Source: JAGWRI01 sp035700805
GTDB taxonomy: Bacteria > Gemmatimonadota > Gemmatimonadetes > Gemmatimonadales > Gemmatimonadaceae
Length of the DNA stretch: 64,000 nucleotides
Assembly (NCBI GenBank): GCA_035700805.1
Contig: DASSOG010000063.1
Location: 32,119-96,118 of the forward strand
Reading direction: 5' to 3'
Position 1 is the first letter of the stretch; each line of letters begins with the position of its first letter. Made by a program: the position numbers and the translations under genes. Below the pieces are notes generated by a model that saw only the letters and a program-made list of their open reading frames with translations, did not search any database and was not told where the DNA came from. Positions 26,328-34,735 of this stretch are shown here, piece by piece.

Positions 26328-27506
26328 ATGACCTGGGCGCTTACCCCGCTGACGGAAGAGCAGCGAGAGATCCAGAAGCTGGCCCGCGATTTTGCCGTCG
26401 CGGAGCTGGCGCCGTGGGCGGCGGCGTGGGACCGCGACGCGCACTTCGAGCCCTCCATCGTCCCGCGGCTGGGCGCGCTGGGGTTCCTGGGCATGATGAT
26501 CCCCGAGGCGTACGACGGGCTTGGGCTGGACACGCTCACGTACCTGCTGGCGCTGGAGGAGATCGCGGTGGTGGACGCATCGGTGGCGGTGATGCTGAGC
26601 GTGCACAACTCGCTGCCCACGCAGATGCTGCTGCGGTGGGGGACTGACGAACAGAAGGAACGGTACCTGAAGCCCATGGCCCGCGGCGAGAAGCTGGGGG
26701 CCTTTGCGCTTTCCGAGCCGGACAGCGGGTCCGACGCAGCGTCGCTGCGCACGCAGGCGGTGCGGGACGGTGACCACTGGGTGCTGAACGGCACCAAGGC
26801 CTGGGTGTCCAGCGGGTCGGAGAGTGACGTGATCCTGGCCATGGCCCGCACCGACACCGCGGAGGACCGGCGCGGCGCGCGGGGCATCAGCACCTTCATC
26901 GTCACGCCCGACATGCCGGGGTTTCACCCGGGCAAGAAGGAAGACAAGATGGGCCTGCGGGCGTCGCCCACGGTGCAGATCGCGTTCGAGAACCTGCGGG
27001 TGCCCGCGGCCAACCTGCTGGGTGAGCAGGGCAGCGGGTTCATTTACGCCATGAAGTCGCTGGACAAGGGGCGCCTGGGCATTGCCGCGCAGTGCGTGGG
27101 CATCGCGCGCGCGGCCCTGCAGTATGCGGCGACGTACGCGGCCGAGCGTCGGCAGTTCGGCAAGCCCATCAAGGAGTTCCAGGCCATCCAGTTCAAGCTG
27201 GCGGACATGGCCACCAAGGTCTCGGCGGCGCGCGCCCTGCTGCACGCGGCGGCGACGGCCGAGGGCCGTGGGCAGCACGTGACACAGTTCAGTTCCATGG
27301 CCAAGTTGATGGCCAGCGAGGCCGCGATGTGGGTGACCACGGAAGCGGTGCAGATCTTCGGCGGGTACGGTTACGTGAAGGACTACCCCGTCGAGCGGTT
27401 GTTCCGCGATGCCAAGGCGACCGAGATCTACGAGGGCACCTCGGAGATCCAGCGCATCGTCATCGCGCGTGAGTTGTATTCCCAGCTCGGTTCCTCCTCC
27501 CTCTGA
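26328..27506 (+). CDS. Acyl-CoA dehydrogenase (short-chain/isovaleryl type)
   Basis: FAD enzyme that introduces the 2,3 double bond in acyl-CoA. 392 residues. Domains: N-terminal helical (1 to about 118), beta domain with FALSEPDSGSDAASLRTQA (about 126-144) and WVSSGSES, and C-terminal helices with the catalytic Glu in IYEGTSEIQRIVIAREL (about 367-383). Next to leucine dehydrogenase, so a branched-chain (isovaleryl or isobutyryl) or butyryl substrate is likely; sequence alone does not fix which. Electron acceptor ETF is not in the window. Confidence 0.95.
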   Translation: MTWALTPLTEEQREIQKLARDFAVAELAPWAAAWDRDAHFEPSIVPRLGALGFLGMMIPEAYDGLGLDTLTYLLALEEIAVVDASVAVMLSVHNSLPTQMLLRWGTDEQKERYLKPMARGEKLGAFALSEPDSGSDAASLRTQAVRDGDHWVLNGTKAWVSSGSESDVILAMARTDTAEDRRGARGISTFIVTPDMPGFHPGKKEDKMGLRASPTVQIAFENLRVPAANLLGEQGSGFIYAMKSLDKGRLGIAAQCVGIARAALQYAATYAAERRQFGKPIKEFQAIQFKLADMATKVSAARALLHAAATAEGRGQHVTQFSSMAKLMASEAAMWVTTEAVQIFGGYGYVKDYPVERLFRDAKATEIYEGTSEIQRIVIARELYSQLGSSSL

Positions 27507-27520
27507 TCCTGAGAGCTTCA

Positions 27521-28591
27521 ATGAAAATCTTTGATACGATCGCCGGCATGGGCCATGAACAGCTCGTCCTCTGCCAGGATGCCGCCTCGGGCTACCGCGG
27601 CATCATCGCCATCCACAGCACCACGCTGGGGCCGGCGCTGGGCGGCACGCGCTTCTGGACGTACGCGTCTGACGACGACGCCATCACCGACGCGCTGCGA
27701 CTGGCGCGCGGCATGACCTACAAGAACGCGGTGGCCGGGCTCAACCTGGGTGGCGGCAAGTCGGTGATCATCGGCGACAACAAGACGGCGGATCGCGAGA
27801 TGATCTTCCGCGCGCACGGCCGGTTCGTGGAGTCGCTCGGGGGACGCTACATCACCGCGGAAGACGTGGGCACCAGCACGGCCGACATGGACTTTGTCCA
27901 CATGGAAACCGAGTATGTGAGTGGATTGGCGGCGCGCTCGGGCGACCCGAGCCCGGTGACGGCCCACGGCGTGTTCCGGGCCATCCAGGCGTCGGCAAAG
28001 CAGAAGTGGGGGTCGGACGACCTGAGCGGCAAGACGGTGGCGGTGCAGGGGTGCGGGCACGTGGGGTACTACCTGGCCAAGGAGCTGCACGAGGCGGGCG
28101 CGCACCTGGTGGCGTCGGACATCGACGCCGAGCGGGTGAAGCGCGTCGTGAGCGAGTTTGGCGCCAAGGGCGTGCAGGGTGACGACATCTACAGCGCCGA
28201 GGCGGATGTGTTCGCGCCGTGCGCGCTGGGCGCGGTGATCAATGACAAGACGATCCCGATGCTCAAGGTCGAGGTGGTGGCCGGGTCCGCGAACAACCAG
28301 TTGCTAGAGGAGCGGCACGGCGCGGTGCTGGACAAGAAGGGCATCCTGTACGCGCCGGACTACGTGGCGAATGCCGGCGGCGTGATCAACGTATATGGCG
28401 AGCTGGCGGGGTGGACGGCCGAGCGGGCGTTCCGCAAGGCAGACGAGATCTATGATACCGTGCTTCGGGTGTTCCGGATTGCCAGGGAACGCGGGGTGCC
28501 GACGTATGAGGCGGCGGATCGCCTGGCGGAGATGCGCATCAAGTCGGTGGGCTCCATGGTGCGCACCTGGCCGCAGTGGCCGAACAAGTAG
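27521..28591 (+). CDS. Leucine (Leu/Phe/Val-type) dehydrogenase
   Basis: NAD-dependent oxidative deamination of branched-chain amino acids to 2-oxo acids. 356 residues, near the usual 360. The glycine-rich AGLNLGGGKSVIIGD (about 71-85, catalytic Lys region), the ITAEDVGTSTADMDFV pattern (about 112-127) and the C-terminal NAD fold AVQGCGHVGYYLAKEL (about 174-189) mark the Glu/Leu/Phe/Val dehydrogenase family. It sits between acyl-CoA dehydrogenase and glyA, so leucine/valine catabolism is the probable role. Valine or phenylalanine dehydrogenase cannot be excluded. Confidence 0.92.
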   Translation: MKIFDTIAGMGHEQLVLCQDAASGYRGIIAIHSTTLGPALGGTRFWTYASDDDAITDALRLARGMTYKNAVAGLNLGGGKSVIIGDNKTADREMIFRAHGRFVESLGGRYITAEDVGTSTADMDFVHMETEYVSGLAARSGDPSPVTAHGVFRAIQASAKQKWGSDDLSGKTVAVQGCGHVGYYLAKELHEAGAHLVASDIDAERVKRVVSEFGAKGVQGDDIYSAEADVFAPCALGAVINDKTIPMLKVEVVAGSANNQLLEERHGAVLDKKGILYAPDYVANAGGVINVYGELAGWTAERAFRKADEIYDTVLRVFRIARERGVPTYEAADRLAEMRIKSVGSMVRTWPQWPNK

Positions 28592-28615
28592 GGGACCTCT
28601 TTCCGTGGACGTGGT

Positions 28616-29920
28616 GTGATGACTGGCCAATGGATGGACTGGGACCGTTGCCCGCCGGGTGATGCCCTGCGGGCGACGGACCCCGAGGTGGCGGCGCTGA
28701 TCGCGCAGGAAGTGGCGCGGCAGAACGAGGGCATCGAGCTGATTGCCAGCGAGAACTTTGTCTCGCCGGCCGTGCTTGAGGCCCTCGGGTCGCCTTTAAC
28801 GAACAAATATGCCGAAGGACTGCCCGGCAAGCGCTACTATGGCGGGTGTGAGGTGGTGGACCAGGTGGAGCAGCTCGCCATTGACCGGGCCAAACAGCTC
28901 TTTGGCGCCGACCATGCCAACGTGCAGCCGCACTCGGGGGCGCAGGCGAACATGGCCGTGTTCATGACGGCGCTCAAGCCGGGCGACACCTTCCTGGGCA
29001 TGGCGCTCTCCAACGGCGGGCACCTGACCCATGGCTCGCCGGTGAACTTTTCGGGGATCCTGTATCACGCCACGTCGTATGGCGTCACCGACCAGGGCCT
29101 CATTGACTATGACGAAGTGCGGGATCGGGCGCGGGAGCACCAGCCCAGAATGATCATCGCCGGGTACAGCGCGTATTCGCGGTTCATCGACTTCGGCGTG
29201 TTTGCCGACATCGCCGCGGAAGTGGGCGCGGTGCTGATGGTGGACATGGCGCACTTTGCCGGGCTGGTGGCGGCGGGCATCTATCCCTCGCCCGTGCCGC
29301 ATTCCGATTTCGTCACCAGCACCACGCACAAGACGCTGCGCGGCCCGCGCGGTGGGCTGATCCTGTGCAAGGCCCAGCACGCCAAGGCGCTGGACAAATC
29401 CGTGTTTCCGGGCACGCAGGGCGGACCGCTGGAGCACGTGATCGCCGCCAAGGCTGTCGGGTTCAAGGAAGCCCTGGAACCGTCGTTCCGTGACTACTGC
29501 GTGCGCATCGTGAAGAACGCGCAGGCGCTGGCCGCGGGCCTGATGGCGCGCGGGTACGACGTCGTGTCCGGCGGCACCGACAACCACCTGATGCTGGTGG
29601 ACCTGCGCAACCGCGGCGAGGCGCTCACCGGCAAGGTGGCCGAGACGGCGCTCAATGCCGCCGGCATCACGGTGAACAAGAACACCGTGCCGAATGAGAC
29701 GCGCTCACCCTTCGTCACCAGCGGCGTGCGGATCGGTACGTCGGCGGTCACGACGCGCGGCATGAACGCGCCTGAGATGGAGCACATCGCGGTGCTCATC
29801 GACCGGGTGCTGCAGGCGCCCGAGGACCTGGCCGTGCGCGCGGCGGTGCACGCGGAAGTGCACGCCCTCGCCGCGGCGTTTCCGCTGTATCCCACGCCTG
29901 GCGTTCCCGTCGGTACGTGA
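28616..29920 (+). CDS. glyA: Serine hydroxymethyltransferase
   Basis: PLP enzyme interconverting serine and glycine with one-carbon transfer to THF. 434 residues. The substrate/cofactor motifs IELIASENFVSPAVLEA (about 40-56), NKYAEGLPGKRYYGG (about 62-76), HGSPVNFSG and the PLP lysine in TTSTTHKTLRGPRGG-like VTSTTHKTLRGPRGG (about 236-250) are clear. The first 25 residues (DWDRCPPGDALRA) form a leader longer than typical, so the true start could be downstream. Overlaps the permease gene by four bases (GTGA). Confidence 0.96.
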   Translation: MMTGQWMDWDRCPPGDALRATDPEVAALIAQEVARQNEGIELIASENFVSPAVLEALGSPLTNKYAEGLPGKRYYGGCEVVDQVEQLAIDRAKQLFGADHANVQPHSGAQANMAVFMTALKPGDTFLGMALSNGGHLTHGSPVNFSGILYHATSYGVTDQGLIDYDEVRDRAREHQPRMIIAGYSAYSRFIDFGVFADIAAEVGAVLMVDMAHFAGLVAAGIYPSPVPHSDFVTSTTHKTLRGPRGGLILCKAQHAKALDKSVFPGTQGGPLEHVIAAKAVGFKEALEPSFRDYCVRIVKNAQALAAGLMARGYDVVSGGTDNHLMLVDLRNRGEALTGKVAETALNAAGITVNKNTVPNETRSPFVTSGVRIGTSAVTTRGMNAPEMEHIAVLIDRVLQAPEDLAVRAAVHAEVHALAAAFPLYPTPGVPVGT

Positions 29921-31269
29921 CGGCGCCGGCCGAACGCACCGCGCTCCCACGGCGGCTGGGCTACTGGAGCGCGGTCGCCGTCCTGGTCGGTTCCACCATT
30001 GGGTCGGGGATCTTCCGGTCGCCGGCCGGCATTGCCGACCGGCTGCCGGGCCCATTGCCGCTGGCCACGGTCTGGGTCATGGGCGGGCTCTTTGCGCTGT
30101 GCGGGGCGCTGACGCTCGCGGAGCTGGGTTCGGCGTTTCCACATACCGGTGGCATCTATGTGTTCATCCGGGAGGCGTTCGGGAACATGCCGGCGTTCCT
30201 CTTCGGCTGGTCGGAACTGGTGATCATCCGGGCGGCGAGCTATGGCGCCATTTCCATCACCTTTGCCGAATACGCGCTGCGCGCGGCGGGGTTCAACCCA
30301 GCGCTGGCTCCGTACGACAGCTACGCCCACTACCTCGCGGCGGCCGCCATTGCCACACTGGCGCTGGTGAACGTCGTGGGCATCAAGTGGAGCTCGCTGG
30401 TGCTCAACCTGACCACGCTCGCCAAGTACGGCGCGCTGGTGTTCATCATTCTCTTCGCGATGGCCATCGCCCTGCCGCGCACCGGCGGCCACTACACGCC
30501 GGTGGCGCCCGCCGGGAGCTTTACCGTGTCCGCGTTCGGGCTGGCGCTGGTGAGCACCCTCTGGGCGTACGATGGCTGGGCCGACCTGAGCTTCGTGGCG
30601 GGTGAGGTGCGCGATGCGCAGCGCAACGTGCCGCGCGCGCTCATCACCGGCACGCTGGCGGTCATCGGGATCTACCTGCTGGCCAACCTCGCGTACCTTG
30701 CCGTGATGCCCGTGGAGGAGATCCGGCACTCACCGCTGGTGGCCGCCGCCGTGGCCGAGAACCTCCTGGGCGCGCCGGGCGTGGCATTCGTGGGCATCAC
30801 CGTGATGCTGTCCACCTTTGGCACGCTGACGGGCTCGCTGCTCACGGCGCCGCGGATCTTCTTTGCCATGGCCGACGACGGGCTCTTTTTCCGCAAGGTG
30901 TGCGCCGTGCATCCGCGATTCCAGACGCCCTGGGTGGCCATCAGCATCGGCGGCGCGCTGGGAATCGTCTTCGTCATGCTGCGCAGCTTTGACCAGCTTG
31001 CCGACACCTTTGTCACGGCCATCGTCCCGTTCTACGCGCTCGGGGTGGCCGCGGTCTTCGTCCTGCGGCGCCGGACGGACTATCGGCCGCCGTTCCGCGT
31101 GCCGTGGTACCCCGTCGTGCCTATCCTGTTCGTGCTGTCCACGGTGTACCTGCTGGCCAACGCGCTGCTGACGCCGGCCAGCCGCTGGGGCACGGCCGCG
31201 GTGCTCGGCGTGGTGGCGCTGGGCATCCCGGTGTTCTACCTGACGGTGGGCCGCCGCCGTCGGGGGTGA
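29917..31269 (+). CDS. APC-family amino-acid permease
   Basis: 450 residues, GTG 29917, twelve predicted membrane spans. The first span holds the substrate-backbone motif VGSTIGSGIFRSPAGI (about 22-37), typical of the APC fold, and later spans include YDGWADLSFVAGEV (about 210) and MLSTFGTLTGSLLTAPR (about 293). It most likely takes up an amino acid, fitting its place after leucine dehydrogenase and glyA, but specificity (Leu-, Ser/Thr- or LAT-like exchange) cannot be told. Confidence 0.92.
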   Translation: MTAPAERTALPRRLGYWSAVAVLVGSTIGSGIFRSPAGIADRLPGPLPLATVWVMGGLFALCGALTLAELGSAFPHTGGIYVFIREAFGNMPAFLFGWSELVIIRAASYGAISITFAEYALRAAGFNPALAPYDSYAHYLAAAAIATLALVNVVGIKWSSLVLNLTTLAKYGALVFIILFAMAIALPRTGGHYTPVAPAGSFTVSAFGLALVSTLWAYDGWADLSFVAGEVRDAQRNVPRALITGTLAVIGIYLLANLAYLAVMPVEEIRHSPLVAAAVAENLLGAPGVAFVGITVMLSTFGTLTGSLLTAPRIFFAMADDGLFFRKVCAVHPRFQTPWVAISIGGALGIVFVMLRSFDQLADTFVTAIVPFYALGVAAVFVLRRRTDYRPPFRVPWYPVVPILFVLSTVYLLANALLTPASRWGTAAVLGVVALGIPVFYLTVGRRRRG

Positions 31270-31281
31270 CCGGGGCGCGGT

Positions 31282-31359
31282 CGCACACGCCCGGGCCGAA
31301 GTCGAGTGACCTGATCGCCAACGCGCACGCCTGGGCCCGATTTGGGGTGACCTGATCGC
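31282..31359. repeat. Two-copy imperfect direct repeat (about 38 bp, period 40-41)
   Basis: The stretch 31282-31318 is repeated as 31322-31359. Exact shared blocks are GTGACCTGATCGC (31306-31318 and 31347-31359) and ACGCCCGGGCC against ACGCCTGGGCC; one base is inserted between the blocks. It fills most of the 115-base gap after the permease and lies 25 bases upstream of the Minf_1886-like gene, so it could be a pair of operators or a local duplication. Confidence 0.6.
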
Positions 31360-31384
31360 GATTGCGCAACCCCCGGCGGGAGTT

Positions 31385-31861
31385 GTGGACGCGCGCGAAA
31401 CTCCACATACTGTTCCCGTCGGGCATGAGGCCCGGCACTTGCGACGGACATTCGACACACTCGCGCAGCGAACCGTGAACGAGCTGACCTTCCGCGACGG
31501 CATCATGGACCGCATCCTGCTCAAGGAGCGGCGGTTCGACGAGCGCGCATACCTGTTTGCGCTCGCCGCGCTTGAGTTCTGCCAGCAGCGGCTGCCCGAG
31601 CGACGGCACATCTCGGGGCGCGAACTCGCGCTGGCGTGCCGCGACCTGGCCATCGAGCGCTTTGGCGTGCTGGCCCGCCTGGTGCTGGAGCACTGGGGCA
31701 TCCGGAGCAGCGCCGACATTGGCGATGTGGTATTCACGCTCGTCGAGATGGACTTCCTGCTCAGCCAGCCCGATGATCGCCGCGAGGAGTTCGTGGACGC
31801 GTTCGACTTCGGCGACGCGTTCGACCGGAGTTATCCGTGGTGCGGAGCCATTCACGCATGA
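31385..31861 (+). CDS. Minf_1886 family protein (TIGR04138-like), function unknown
   Basis: 158 residues from GTG 31385. Residues 36 on match the Minf_1886/Plancto-Verruco family pattern as I know it: ILLKERRFDERAYLFALAAL, RRHISGRELALACRDLAIE, RLVLEHWGIRSSADIGDVVF, and the ending EFVDAFDFGDAFDRSYPW. The family has no known function. An ATG at 31505 (residue 41) would fit the conserved core more closely, so the first 40 residues are doubtful. Its stop overlaps the following zinc-ribbon gene by four bases, so the two are coupled. Confidence 0.75.
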   Translation: MDARETPHTVPVGHEARHLRRTFDTLAQRTVNELTFRDGIMDRILLKERRFDERAYLFALAALEFCQQRLPERRHISGRELALACRDLAIERFGVLARLVLEHWGIRSSADIGDVVFTLVEMDFLLSQPDDRREEFVDAFDFGDAFDRSYPWCGAIHA

Positions 31862-32058
31862 CCCAGTCCCCGACGGAACTGCCCGCCTGCCGCAAGTGCG
31901 GCAAGGGCGTGCTGCTGCCGCTCAGCGATTACGGGCGCGACGGCGCACCCATCACATACAAGGCATGGGCCTGCAGCAACCCGGAGTGCGGGTTCAATGT
32001 CCGTATCGACAACGGCGAACTGAGCTACGGCCGCACCATCGGTACGTCGCAGAAGTAG
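31858..32058 (+). CDS. Small zinc-ribbon protein
   Basis: 66 residues, ATG 31858 overlapping the preceding stop by four bases. Two cysteine knuckles, ACRKCGKG (about 11-18) and WACSNPECGF (about 40-49), spaced as a rubredoxin-like zinc ribbon. Nothing else is recognisable. Translational coupling to the Minf_1886-like gene suggests a joint role, perhaps RNA- or protein-binding, but this is not known. Confidence 0.7.
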   Translation: MTQSPTELPACRKCGKGVLLPLSDYGRDGAPITYKAWACSNPECGFNVRIDNGELSYGRTIGTSQK

Positions 32059-32096
32059 CGGCGCCTGAGCGTGCGGTGCGGCGCGCACCCACCTGT

Positions 32097-33791
32097 ATGC
32101 CCTCGTCCCGCCTCCTCGTCCGCGTCGTCTCCGCAGCCCAGGCCGCCGCGCGGGATGCGGCCGCCATGGCCGGCGGTACTCCCTCGGCCACGCTCATGGA
32201 CCGGGCCGGCACCGGCACCGCGCACCTGGTCCTGCAGCACTTCAACCTGCCACGCGGGGCTCGCGTGCTCGTGCTCACTGGGGCCGGCAACAACGGTGGA
32301 GACGGCTGGGTGGTGGCGCGCGAACTCGCGGCCCTGGGCGCGGACGTTCATGTCTGCGAAGTGCTGGCCCCCAAGTCGCGCGACGCGATTGACGCACGCG
32401 AGCGGGCGCGGCGCGAGGGTGGAAATCGCGTGCGCGAGTGTGCGCTGGAGTCCGCGCACGCAGAAGCGTATGCCGTGGTGGTGGACGCGCTGCTCGGCAC
32501 GGGTGCCACCGGCGCGCCACGCGGCGCGATACTCGATGCGCTCCAGGCCCTGCGTGTCCAGCGGGAGCGCGGCGCCGGTGTGGTGGCGGTGGACCTGCCC
32601 ACCGGGCTCGACGCCACGAGCGGTGACGGGCAGCACGCGGTGCCGGCGCAATTCACAGTCACGTATGGCACCGTGAAGCGTGGCCACCTCATCTCGCGCG
32701 GCATTTGCGGCCACGTCGCCGTGCTCGACATCGGCCTCGGCGCGCACGCCGCGCTCGCCGACGACGCGCCATTGCTGGTGGACGAGGCGTGGGTGGCCGA
32801 GCAGGTGCCCGTGATCCACGCCGACGCGCACAAGGGGACGCGTGGCAAGCTGGTGATCGTAGGCGGCGGCGAGGGCATGTCGGGGGCGGTGATCCTGGCG
32901 GCGCGCGCCGCGTTGCGGAGCGGCGCCGGAATGGTCAAGGTGCTGGCCGACGCGCGGTCGCTGGATGCCGTGCGCGCGGCGGAACCGGCGGCGCTCACGG
33001 GCGAGTGGCCGGAGTCGGATGCGGCGGTGGCCGCCGATATCGCGGGATGGGCCGACGCCGTGGCCATCGGTCCGGGCCTGGGCAATTCCGCGCGCACGCG
33101 CGCACTCGTCGAACGCGTGCTGACCGGCTGGCGGGGCCCGGTGCTGATGGACGCCGACGCGCTGAACGTGTTCGCCGGCTCGCTGGACGCGCTCGCGCGA
33201 TTGCTGTCGGGTCGCGCCGCCGTGTTGACGCCGCACGCCGCGGAGTTCGCGCGGCTGGCGAGCGTGAGCGTGGCTGACGTGCTGGCGCAACGGTTTGAGA
33301 TTGGGGTGGCCGTGGCCCGCCAACTGGGGGCAGCGGTGCTGCTCAAGGGAACGCCCACCGTTGTATTCGCGCCCGACGGTCGCCAGCGCCTGGTGAGTGC
33401 CAGTGGCACGCCGGCGCTGGCCACTGGCGGCAGCGGTGACGTGCTGTCTGGCATTATTGGTACGCTAATAGTACAGCTCGACGATCCGACCGTGGCGGCC
33501 GCGTGTGGCGCGTGGGTACATGGGCGCGCCGCCGAGCTCGCGCAGTTTGCGCCAGCCACCCGACTCGTGGGCGCGTCGGGCGCCCCTGCGTCATCGCCCG
33601 GAGCGCCTGCGTCCGCTTCAGGAGCGCCTGCGTCCGCGTCAGGAGCGCCTCCGTCCGGGGCGCGTCGCGATGCGCGCGGCGTGGCGCTGGACGACGTGGT
33701 GAGCGCGCTGCGCGATGCCTGGCGCCTGTCCGCACAGCCACCGGCGCCGCCGCTGCTTGCCGAACTCCCCGCCGTCGAGGTAGCCACGTGA
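32097..33791 (+). CDS. nnr: Bifunctional NAD(P)H-hydrate epimerase/dehydratase
   Basis: Repairs damaged NAD(P)H hydrate: the N-terminal epimerase (YjeF_N/NnrE, about 1-215) and C-terminal ADP- or ATP-dependent dehydratase (YjeF_C/NnrD, about 235-560). 564 residues. Epimerase motif GAGNNGGDGWVVARELA (about 62-78) and DALLGTGATGAPRG are clear; the dehydratase has VIVGGGEGMSGAVILAARAAL (about 256-276) and GSGDVLSGIIGTLI (about 445-458), the ribokinase-like GSGD loop. Four 21-base repeats add a GAPASAS-type low-complexity tail segment (33579-33662) between the last helices. Start at ATG 32097; GTG stop overlap with thiL is four bases. Confidence 0.94.
   Translation: MPSSRLLVRVVSAAQAAARDAAAMAGGTPSATLMDRAGTGTAHLVLQHFNLPRGARVLVLTGAGNNGGDGWVVARELAALGADVHVCEVLAPKSRDAIDARERARREGGNRVRECALESAHAEAYAVVVDALLGTGATGAPRGAILDALQALRVQRERGAGVVAVDLPTGLDATSGDGQHAVPAQFTVTYGTVKRGHLISRGICGHVAVLDIGLGAHAALADDAPLLVDEAWVAEQVPVIHADAHKGTRGKLVIVGGGEGMSGAVILAARAALRSGAGMVKVLADARSLDAVRAAEPAALTGEWPESDAAVAADIAGWADAVAIGPGLGNSARTRALVERVLTGWRGPVLMDADALNVFAGSLDALARLLSGRAAVLTPHAAEFARLASVSVADVLAQRFEIGVAVARQLGAAVLLKGTPTVVFAPDGRQRLVSASGTPALATGGSGDVLSGIIGTLIVQLDDPTVAAACGAWVHGRAAELAQFAPATRLVGASGAPASSPGAPASASGAPASASGAPPSGARRDARGVALDDVVSALRDAWRLSAQPPAPPLLAELPAVEVAT
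33579..33662 (+). repeat. Four tandem 21-bp repeats inside nnr
   Basis: Four head-to-tail 21-base units starting GGAGCGCCTGCGTCCG, the second and third differing at one base and the outer two more diverged. They encode GAPASSP, GAPASAS, GAPASAS and GAPPSGA in frame, so length change by whole units keeps the reading frame. They sit in a loop before the last helix of the dehydratase domain. Confidence 0.85.
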
Positions 33792-34735
33792 GTGATCGAG
33801 GCCACGTGCCGCTGGGCCCGGGCGCGGAGTTCGACGCCATCCGCGAGCTGCTCGAACAGTGGGGGCCGCTCAGCGCCGGCGCGGGCGACGATGCCGCGCT
33901 GCTCACGGTGCCCGCGGGGGCGCGCCTGGTGGCCAGCACCGACGCCACGGTGGAAGATGTGCACTTCCGTGATGGGTGGATCACGCCAACGGAAATTGGC
34001 TACCGCGCGGTGACCGCGGCGTTGAGCGACCTGGCGGCCATGGGAGCGGCGCCGCTGGGGGTCCTCACGGCATGGGTGGTTCCGGCATCGTGGCGGAGTC
34101 GAGTGGCGGACATCGCGCATGGGGTGGGCGAGGCCGTCGCCAGGGCGGGTACCGTGGTGATGGGCGGGAATCTTTCCGACGGGTCAAAGCTGGCCATCAC
34201 CAGCACCGTCCTGGGCTCCGTGCGCACGCCGCTGCGGCGGGATGGGGTGCGCGTCGGGGACGCACTGTACGTGACAGGCCGGCTCGGCGGTGTCGGCGCC
34301 GCGCTGGCGGCGTTCCTGGCCGGCAACACGCCTGGACCTGAGCATCGCGAACGCTTTGCGCGTCCGGTGGCGCGGCTGTCCGAGGGCGAGTGGCTGGCGA
34401 CGTATGGCGCGCACGCGGCAGTGGACATCTCGGATGGGCTCGTGGCGGACGCCGCGCACCTGGCGGCGGCTGGGCGTGTAGGGATCGAGCTGGACCTTGG
34501 GGCCATCCCGCTGGCGCCGGGTGTGACGGCGCGCGCGGCGCTGGTGAGCGGCGAGGAGTACGAGCTGCTCGTGGCTGCGCCGAGCGCGCTGGACGGCGAT
34601 GCGTTCCAGAACGCGCATCAGGTGCCGCTCACCATGGTGGGTCGAGTGGTGGCTCGCCATCCGGGGCAGGTGGTGGTGCTCGAGGACGGCCACCACGTTG
34701 CGGTGGGGCACGGGCACGACCAGTTTCTCGCGTAA
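33788..34735 (+). CDS. thiL: Thiamine-monophosphate kinase
   Basis: Phosphorylates thiamine monophosphate to the diphosphate with ATP. 315 residues, GTG 33788 overlapping nnr by four bases. AIR-synthase-like fold: GDDAALL (about 35-41, metal aspartates), STDATVEDVHFRDGW (about 54-68), AALSDLAAMGAAPLG (about 78-92), VMGGNLSDG (about 123-131), TGRLGGVG and VDISDGLVADAAHLA (about 214-228). It overlaps plsC by one base. No other thiamine genes are in the window, except possibly the MoeB/ThiF gene at the left edge. Confidence 0.93.
   Translation: MSDRGHVPLGPGAEFDAIRELLEQWGPLSAGAGDDAALLTVPAGARLVASTDATVEDVHFRDGWITPTEIGYRAVTAALSDLAAMGAAPLGVLTAWVVPASWRSRVADIAHGVGEAVARAGTVVMGGNLSDGSKLAITSTVLGSVRTPLRRDGVRVGDALYVTGRLGGVGAALAAFLAGNTPGPEHRERFARPVARLSEGEWLATYGAHAAVDISDGLVADAAHLAAAGRVGIELDLGAIPLAPGVTARAALVSGEEYELLVAAPSALDGDAFQNAHQVPLTMVGRVVARHPGQVVVLEDGHHVAVGHGHDQFLA

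Noticed and set aside
25443..27521. 692-codon minus-strand frame opposite hbd and acyl-CoA dehydrogenase
   Set aside because: Antisense to two clear genes with intact catalytic motifs.
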